Both the position numbers and the translations under genes were made by a program. A stretch of DNA of 64,000 nucleotides from Kribbella sp. NBC_01245 (GTDB lineage Bacteria > Actinomycetota > Actinomycetes > Propionibacteriales > Kribbellaceae): the NCBI RefSeq assembly GCF_036226525.1, contig NZ_CP108487.1, forward strand, positions 4,464,001-4,528,000, written 5' to 3'. The notes beneath the pieces are model-generated. The model saw only the letters and a program-made list of their open reading frames with translations, was not told the DNA's origin and ran no database searches. Position 1 is the stretch's first letter. The number at the start of each line of letters is the position of its first letter. Positions 59,737-64,000 of this stretch are shown here, one piece after another.

Positions 59737-60558
59737 CTATTTCAGTCCGGCGGTGGAGAAGCCGCTGACGAACCGGCGCTGCATGAACATGAACAGAACG
59801 AGTACGGGCAAGACGTACATCACCGCGCCGGCCGCGATCAGGTTGTTGAGCGGAAGCCCCTGCGCATTGACGTACCCGCTCGCCATCGCCACAGCGAGGG
59901 TGGTGCTGTCCTGACTGAGCAACAGCGCGGGTCCAACGAAATCGCCCCAGGCCGCAGTGAACGACAGGATCACACTGGCGGCGATCACCGGCCAGGACTG
60001 CGGCAGGAAGATGCGCCAGAAGATCCCAACGTAGCCGCATCCGTCGATGACCGCGGCCTCCTCCATCTCGCGCGGCAGGCCGGCGAAGAACTGGCGGAAC
60101 AGGAAGATCAGGAACGGGCTGCCGGCCAGACCCCAGAGCACCCACGGCCAGAACGTGTTGACCATGTGGACCTTGGCGAAGAGCAGGTACATCGGCACCA
60201 GCGTGACGATGCTCGGCAGCATCATGGTCGCGAGCAGTACGCCGAAGAGCTGCTTCTTTCCGGGCGCGTTGAGCCGGGCGAACCCGAACCCGACCCAGGC
60301 CGAGCTCAGCGTGGTGAGGATGGTGCTGATCGCCGCGATCGTCAGGGAGTTCCGGGTGGCGCCGAGGAAGTCGACGCTCCGGACTGCCTCGACGTAGTTG
60401 TCCGGTCGCGGCTCGGCCGGTACCCAGGTGGGCGGGAACGACGCCATCTCGGCGGGTGACTTCAGTGACGTGATCGCCAGCCAGACGATCGGACTCAGCA
60501 GGACCAGCACGACCGCGGCCAGGATGATGTACACGGCATAGCGATAGGAGCGGCTCAT
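59737..60558 (-). CDS. Carbohydrate ABC transporter permease (MalG type)
   Basis: A 273-residue permease with six membrane segments and the EAA loop EEAAVIDGCGYVGIFWRIFL near residue 185, which contacts the ATPase. The start overlaps the MalF-type gene (ATGA). No ATPase gene is in the operon; such systems usually share a general MsiK-type ATPase encoded elsewhere. Confidence 0.92.
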   Translation of the reverse strand: MSRSYRYAVYIILAAVVLVLLSPIVWLAITSLKSPAEMASFPPTWVPAEPRPDNYVEAVRSVDFLGATRNSLTIAAISTILTTLSSAWVGFGFARLNAPGKKQLFGVLLATMMLPSIVTLVPMYLLFAKVHMVNTFWPWVLWGLAGSPFLIFLFRQFFAGLPREMEEAAVIDGCGYVGIFWRIFLPQSWPVIAASVILSFTAAWGDFVGPALLLSQDSTTLAVAMASGYVNAQGLPLNNLIAAGAVMYVLPVLVLFMFMQRRFVSGFSTAGLK

Positions 60559-61544
60559 CGCTTTCCCTCCGGCTCGACGGTGTAGAACACCGTTCGGGCG
60601 CTGACCTTCATGATCAGCAGGGTGACCAGCAGGATGACGGCGAACAGCAGCCACAGCATCGCCGACGCGTATCCGAAACGGGACGCGCTGAAGTACTGCG
60701 CGAACACGTGGATCATGAAGAGGTAGTTGCCCTCTGGCACCGCACCGGCTCCGCTCAGCGATCCCGAGGACAGCAACAACGGCGCGAACGACTGCAGGGA
60801 ACCGATCACTCCGGTGATGACCTGGAAGAGGATCACCGGCGACAGCAGCGGGACGGTGATTCTAATGAACGACTGCCAGGCATTCGCGCCGTCCACCTGA
60901 GCCGCCTCGGTCAGCTCCCGGGGGATGTCCTGCAGCCCGGCGAGCGAGATGATCATCGCCCCACCACAACCCCACAACACCAGCGCATAAAGCACATAAC
61001 GGACATTAGGGTCCACCAGCCACGTGATCGGGTCGGCGCCGAGACCACTCAGTACGCCGTTCGCCGCGCCCGCGTCCCGGTCGAAGATCAGCCGGAACGC
61101 CAGCGCCGCGCCCACCGGCGGAACCACCGCGGGCAGGTAGATCAGCGCCCGGAACAACCCACGCGCACGAATCGGCAGATTCACGATCACCGCCAGCAGC
61201 AAGCCGGCGATGATCGATAGTGGCACCGTCACGAGTGCGAAAACACCTGTCCGTCCAAGCGAACTGAGCGTCAGCGGATCCTTGAAGATCTCGACGTAGT
61301 TCTCCAGCCCCACGAAATGTGTCCGCGGCGAGAGCCCGTCGGAGTCCGTCAGGCTGAGCCAGAACGCATAGGCCAGCGGAAAGACGGTCAACGCGACGAA
61401 CCCGATCACCCAGGGGGCGACGAATAGGTAGAACGTCCGCGCCCGGCGCATACCGGACTTAGGCCTGCCCTTGTCCGTGCGGGTGGCCGTAGTGGGCGTC
61501 GGCGCGACCGGTGGCCGTGCCTGCGTCAGCTGCCCGGAACTCAC
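60555..61544 (-). CDS. Carbohydrate ABC transporter permease (MalF type)
   Basis: A 329-residue permease with the MalF-type N-terminus and the EAA loop ELTEAAQVDGANAWQSFIRI near residue 235. Overlaps the binding-protein gene by 4 bp and the second permease by 4 bp. Confidence 0.92.
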   Translation of the reverse strand: MSSGQLTQARPPVAPTPTTATRTDKGRPKSGMRRARTFYLFVAPWVIGFVALTVFPLAYAFWLSLTDSDGLSPRTHFVGLENYVEIFKDPLTLSSLGRTGVFALVTVPLSIIAGLLLAVIVNLPIRARGLFRALIYLPAVVPPVGAALAFRLIFDRDAGAANGVLSGLGADPITWLVDPNVRYVLYALVLWGCGGAMIISLAGLQDIPRELTEAAQVDGANAWQSFIRITVPLLSPVILFQVITGVIGSLQSFAPLLLSSGSLSGAGAVPEGNYLFMIHVFAQYFSASRFGYASAMLWLLFAVILLVTLLIMKVSARTVFYTVEPEGKR

Positions 61545-62896
61545 CGCAACCGCTTCTTCCCGTCGGCGAGCTGCTTGTTGAGCTCGCCGTTGAGAGCATC
61601 CGCCAGCTGTCCCGCCGAGACGGTTCCTTTGATTGCCTTAGGCAACTCACGGTTGATGCTGGCATCTAGGGCCTGGAGCCGCACGTACGGCGTGAACGAG
61701 ATGACCGAGAGGTGCTTCTGCTCAGCCACCTGCACCGCGTACGCCTCTTTCTGGTACGGCTGCGTCTGTGGCATCAGCTTCTGCAACGACTTCAGCGGCG
61801 GAATGCCCCAGCCGCCACTGGCGCGCGCCTTGGCCGGCTCTCCGGCGAGGAACCACTCCATCAACTGCCAGGCGGCGTCCTTGTTCTTGCCGGCCTTCGG
61901 CATCCACAATCCGGTGGCACCGAAGCAGGGGCTGATTCGCCGGTCGGTGCCGAACTGCGGCGCCGGGGCGAGCCGCGCGACCTTCGCGTTCTTGGGGTCG
62001 GTCGAGAGCAACCCGCCGAACCAGTAGCCGCTGGTCGTGATCGCCATCCGGCCGGCCTGGAAGGTAGGCCCGTCCCAGCCGTTCGGGTCCGGGTTGAGCA
62101 CCGTCGGCCCGATCCCGGCCTTCGCATAGTCCAGATACCAGGTGAGTGCGCGCAACGCCTCCGGGCTGCTGAAATCGACCGACGCGAGGTCGTCGGACAA
62201 CAGCTTGCCGCCCGCCGATGCCGTCAGGTTGAGAAGAGTCAGGAACATGCCGAGCCCGGTCGCGTTCATGCCGTAGACGCTGATCTTCGCGCCCTGCCGT
62301 TTGGTCAGCCGCTTGGCGTCCTCGAGCAGGTCGTCGTACAGCAGTGGAGTCGTCGTGCTCGGGTGGGCCACCTTGGCGGCATCGAACAGTCCGCCGTGGT
62401 ACCAGAGCATGGCGTCCTGCGAGTAGTCCTTCGCCATCCCATACCGCGGACCCGCGCCCTGCTTCTCGCCGTCGTACCGCCAGACGTCGTTAACCGGGTC
62501 GATGTCGTCCGCCTTGATCAGCGTGCTGCTGGCGAAGTACGGATCGAGGTTCTCGGCGACCTCGCGGGCGGCGAGGTACGGCGTGTCGGTCGCACCCATG
62601 CCGCGGACCAGGTCCGGCGGGTTGCCGCTGGCAAGCATCGCCGTCAGCTTGGTGAGGTCGTACTCGACGGTCTTCACGGTGTGGCCGAGCGCCGCGCTGG
62701 CCGCCTTCGCCTCCTTCGGACCGAACTCACCCGCCTGGGACATCACGGTGAGCGTGGTCTTACCAGCAGACGTTCCGGCCGCCGGGGTTTTCGTCGAGGA
62801 GGTCGGCGAACAGCCCACCACCAGTGCACCGCCTGCCGTCGCCGCCGAAGCGGCAAGGAACCGGCGACGTGAGAGTCCTCGTTGCGAACCTGTCAT
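61541..62896 (-). CDS. Carbohydrate ABC transporter binding protein (TAT lipoprotein)
   Basis: A 451-residue extracellular binding protein. The N-terminus RGLSRRRFLAASAATAGGAL carries a twin-arginine motif, and VVGCSPTSS a lipobox with Cys29. SGYWFGG and WMPKAGKNKDAAWQLMEWFL are typical of family 1 binding proteins. Translation is coupled to both neighbours by ATGA overlaps. The GH51 enzyme in the operon points to arabino-oligosaccharides. Confidence 0.9.
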   Translation of the reverse strand: MTGSQRGLSRRRFLAASAATAGGALVVGCSPTSSTKTPAAGTSAGKTTLTVMSQAGEFGPKEAKAASAALGHTVKTVEYDLTKLTAMLASGNPPDLVRGMGATDTPYLAAREVAENLDPYFASSTLIKADDIDPVNDVWRYDGEKQGAGPRYGMAKDYSQDAMLWYHGGLFDAAKVAHPSTTTPLLYDDLLEDAKRLTKRQGAKISVYGMNATGLGMFLTLLNLTASAGGKLLSDDLASVDFSSPEALRALTWYLDYAKAGIGPTVLNPDPNGWDGPTFQAGRMAITTSGYWFGGLLSTDPKNAKVARLAPAPQFGTDRRISPCFGATGLWMPKAGKNKDAAWQLMEWFLAGEPAKARASGGWGIPPLKSLQKLMPQTQPYQKEAYAVQVAEQKHLSVISFTPYVRLQALDASINRELPKAIKGTVSAGQLADALNGELNKQLADGKKRLR

Positions 62897-63720
62897 GGTC
62901 TTTCCTCACATCCTGAAGTCTCTGAGTCGTCGAAGATCCGGCACACCGGACCGGAGGGTGGCCCGGCCGAGCCGGCAAAGATCTCGCTGTCGTCCCGCGG
63001 CCGGTAGCCGAGGGCTTCCTGGGCGGACGTTGTGTCCCAGTTGTTCCGTGTGTTGGCCGAGACGCCGAAGTGCACGCCGTACGGCTCCGGGGTGCGAAGC
63101 GCCGCGAGGAAGAGCCGGCCCGCGTCATCGTTCGACAGCCACATCCCGAGGTATCGCCGTTCCGTCAGCGGCCAGCCGGTCAGGCCCAGTCGCAGACAGG
63201 TGACCGAAGCGCCGGTGCGCTCCGCGTGAGACCGGCCGAGCGCCTCGACCTCGACCTTGGTGACGCCGTACGGACAGCAAGGCCGGGGCTCCAGCTGTGG
63301 GCTCACCGGCCAGTACTCCGGACGGTTGTACTCGCCGACGGCGTGCAGCGAACTGGCCAGCACCACCTTGGGTACGCCTCGCTCGGCGGCCGCTGCCAGC
63401 ACCGTCTCGGTCGGCGGCACGTTCGCGGCGTACACCTCGTCCCAGCCGTGCCAGGGGTTGCTGTCCCCGGCCAAGTGCACGATCGCGTCCGCTCCATCGA
63501 ACGCCCGGTACGCCGCATCCGGATCGCCGATGTCGGCCTGGTGGACGTCGATCCCTGGCTCGATCGGTGCCGGTTCGGCCGACGCGGCCCGATCGACGAG
63601 TCGCAGCCGGTGGTGCGCCCGCAGGTGGGGGCGCAGCACGGTGGCCACGCGGCCTAGTCCGCCGGTGATCACCACCAGCGACTCTCGGTCGTTTCGCAGT
63701 GCGTCCATGTTTTCTTCCAT
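62893..63720 (-). CDS. Uronate dehydrogenase-like NAD-dependent SDR
   Basis: A 275-residue extended SDR. Cofactor motif VVITGGLGRVATVLR (GxxGxxG), VLASSLHAVGEY, PYGVTKVEVEALGR (Tyr/Lys), and the Udh-like region SANTRNNWDTTSAQEALGYR with DDSEIFA. This combination matches bacterial uronate dehydrogenases, which oxidise galacturonate or glucuronate to the lactone. ATG 63708 is an equally possible start. It would link arabinan side-chain use to the uronate backbone of pectin or glucuronoarabinoxylan; that link is inferred. Confidence 0.8.
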   Translation of the reverse strand: MEENMDALRNDRESLVVITGGLGRVATVLRPHLRAHHRLRLVDRAASAEPAPIEPGIDVHQADIGDPDAAYRAFDGADAIVHLAGDSNPWHGWDEVYAANVPPTETVLAAAAERGVPKVVLASSLHAVGEYNRPEYWPVSPQLEPRPCCPYGVTKVEVEALGRSHAERTGASVTCLRLGLTGWPLTERRYLGMWLSNDDAGRLFLAALRTPEPYGVHFGVSANTRNNWDTTSAQEALGYRPRDDSEIFAGSAGPPSGPVCRIFDDSETSGCEERP

Positions 63721-63757
63721 GTCGCCTGGCCGGGGTCGACGCCCGAACTTGGTGCAG

Positions 63758-63787
63758 ATTGTTCGGCCGTCTTCGGGTTTGTGTCAA
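63758..63787 (-). promoter_or_regulatory. Promoter of the Udh/ABC/GH51 operon
   Basis: On the minus strand TTGACA (63782-63787), an 18-base spacer and AACAAT (63758-63763), 38 bp before the start at 63720. The gap to the ROK gene is the only sizeable upstream region of the operon. Confidence 0.55.
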
Positions 63788-63814
63788 GAGTGTGAACGAT
63801 CTATGTCCATTTTG

Positions 63815-63843
63815 TTGACTAAGACCCTCATTGGCTCGATACT
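63815..63843 (+). promoter_or_regulatory. Promoter of the ROK regulator, likely leaderless
   Basis: TTGACT (63815-63820), 17-base spacer, GATACT (63838-63843). The ATG at 63851 lies 7 bases after the -10 box, where transcription would start, and no ribosome binding site precedes it. The message is therefore probably leaderless, common in actinomycetes. Confidence 0.55.
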
Positions 63844-63850
63844 CATCGAC

Positions 63851-64000
63851 ATGACGGCGAAGGACACGGGTTCCCTCAGAGCGCTTCGGCGTACCAACTC
63901 CGAGCGCCTGTTGTCGGCCCTGATGGAGCACCGCACGCTGCACCGCGCCGAGCTCGCGCGCATCTGCGGCGTATCGCGCACCACCGTGTCGACGATCGTC
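63851..64000 (+). CDS. ROK-family regulator, N-terminal part (runs off window)
   Basis: The frame from ATG 63851 is open to the window end (50 codons): LRALRRTNSERLLSALMEH, then LHRAELARICGVSRTTVSTI. This is the N-terminal winged helix of ROK repressors (R-x-x-L-A-x-x-x-G-x-S-R-x-T-V). The sugar-binding kinase-like part is beyond the window. Divergent from the Udh operon, which it presumably controls. Confidence 0.8.
   Translation, partial: MTAKDTGSLRALRRTNSERLLSALMEHRTLHRAELARICGVSRTTVSTIV

Overview
The window is high-GC DNA (roughly 70%) with dense, short-spaced genes, many GTG starts, F420-type and TAT-lipoprotein proteins and leaderless-looking promoters. It is chromosomal DNA of an actinomycete. 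The secreted arabinan-degrading enzymes and gene families suggest a soil genus such as Kribbella or another member of the Propionibacteriales, but the genus is an inference.

Region 1 (1-11.4 kb): a PHP-family phosphatase, a truncated hydrolase, several arrays of short repeats, a VOC protein, then a four-gene sugar ABC importer (2991-7649). After it come three tandem copies of a palindromic repeat element. The third copy is split by a 2.87-kb IS701-type transposon (8333-11199) with 35-bp terminal repeats, a CTAG target duplication, a decayed transposase and a TetR/cupin gene pair as cargo.

Region 2 (11.4-21.2 kb): a LacI-family regulator, a 1349-residue secreted protein with two GH43 domains, and a divergent 1434-residue secreted GH51 arabinofuranosidase. 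The same operator core, GTTAGCGCTAAC, lies in front of both enzymes and in front of the importer 13 kb away. This looks like one arabinan/arabinose regulon: digest outside the cell, then import the sugar.

Region 3 (21.2-33 kb): a long hairpin beside a drug-efflux gene remnant, an XRE regulator with an SDR enzyme, a secreted protein, a two-component system divergent from an MMPL transporter, a second large repeat field with a five-copy 42-bp array, an AMIN-like secreted protein, a kinase-like phosphotransferase, an APC permease and a second hairpin of the same family as the first.

Region 4 (33-57.2 kb): mixed metabolic and regulatory genes: MarR, SRPBCC, class III aminotransferase, GNAT, FAD monooxygenase, a PadR operon with a visible operator, a second two-component system, an ABC-2 exporter, an M14 peptidase, an F420-type oxidoreductase, LysR and smpB. 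Two genes carry single-base frameshifts. A 550-bp stretch (46877-47425) is a mosaic of four gene fragments, one of them a copy of the 3' end of the nearby M14 gene.

Region 5 (57.3-64 kb): a nucleotidyltransferase, then a five-gene operon (uronate dehydrogenase-like, binding protein, two permeases, intracellular GH51), divergent from a ROK regulator that runs off the window. This is a second arabinoside utilisation locus under a different regulator. No tRNA, rRNA, CRISPR array or tmRNA was recognised.
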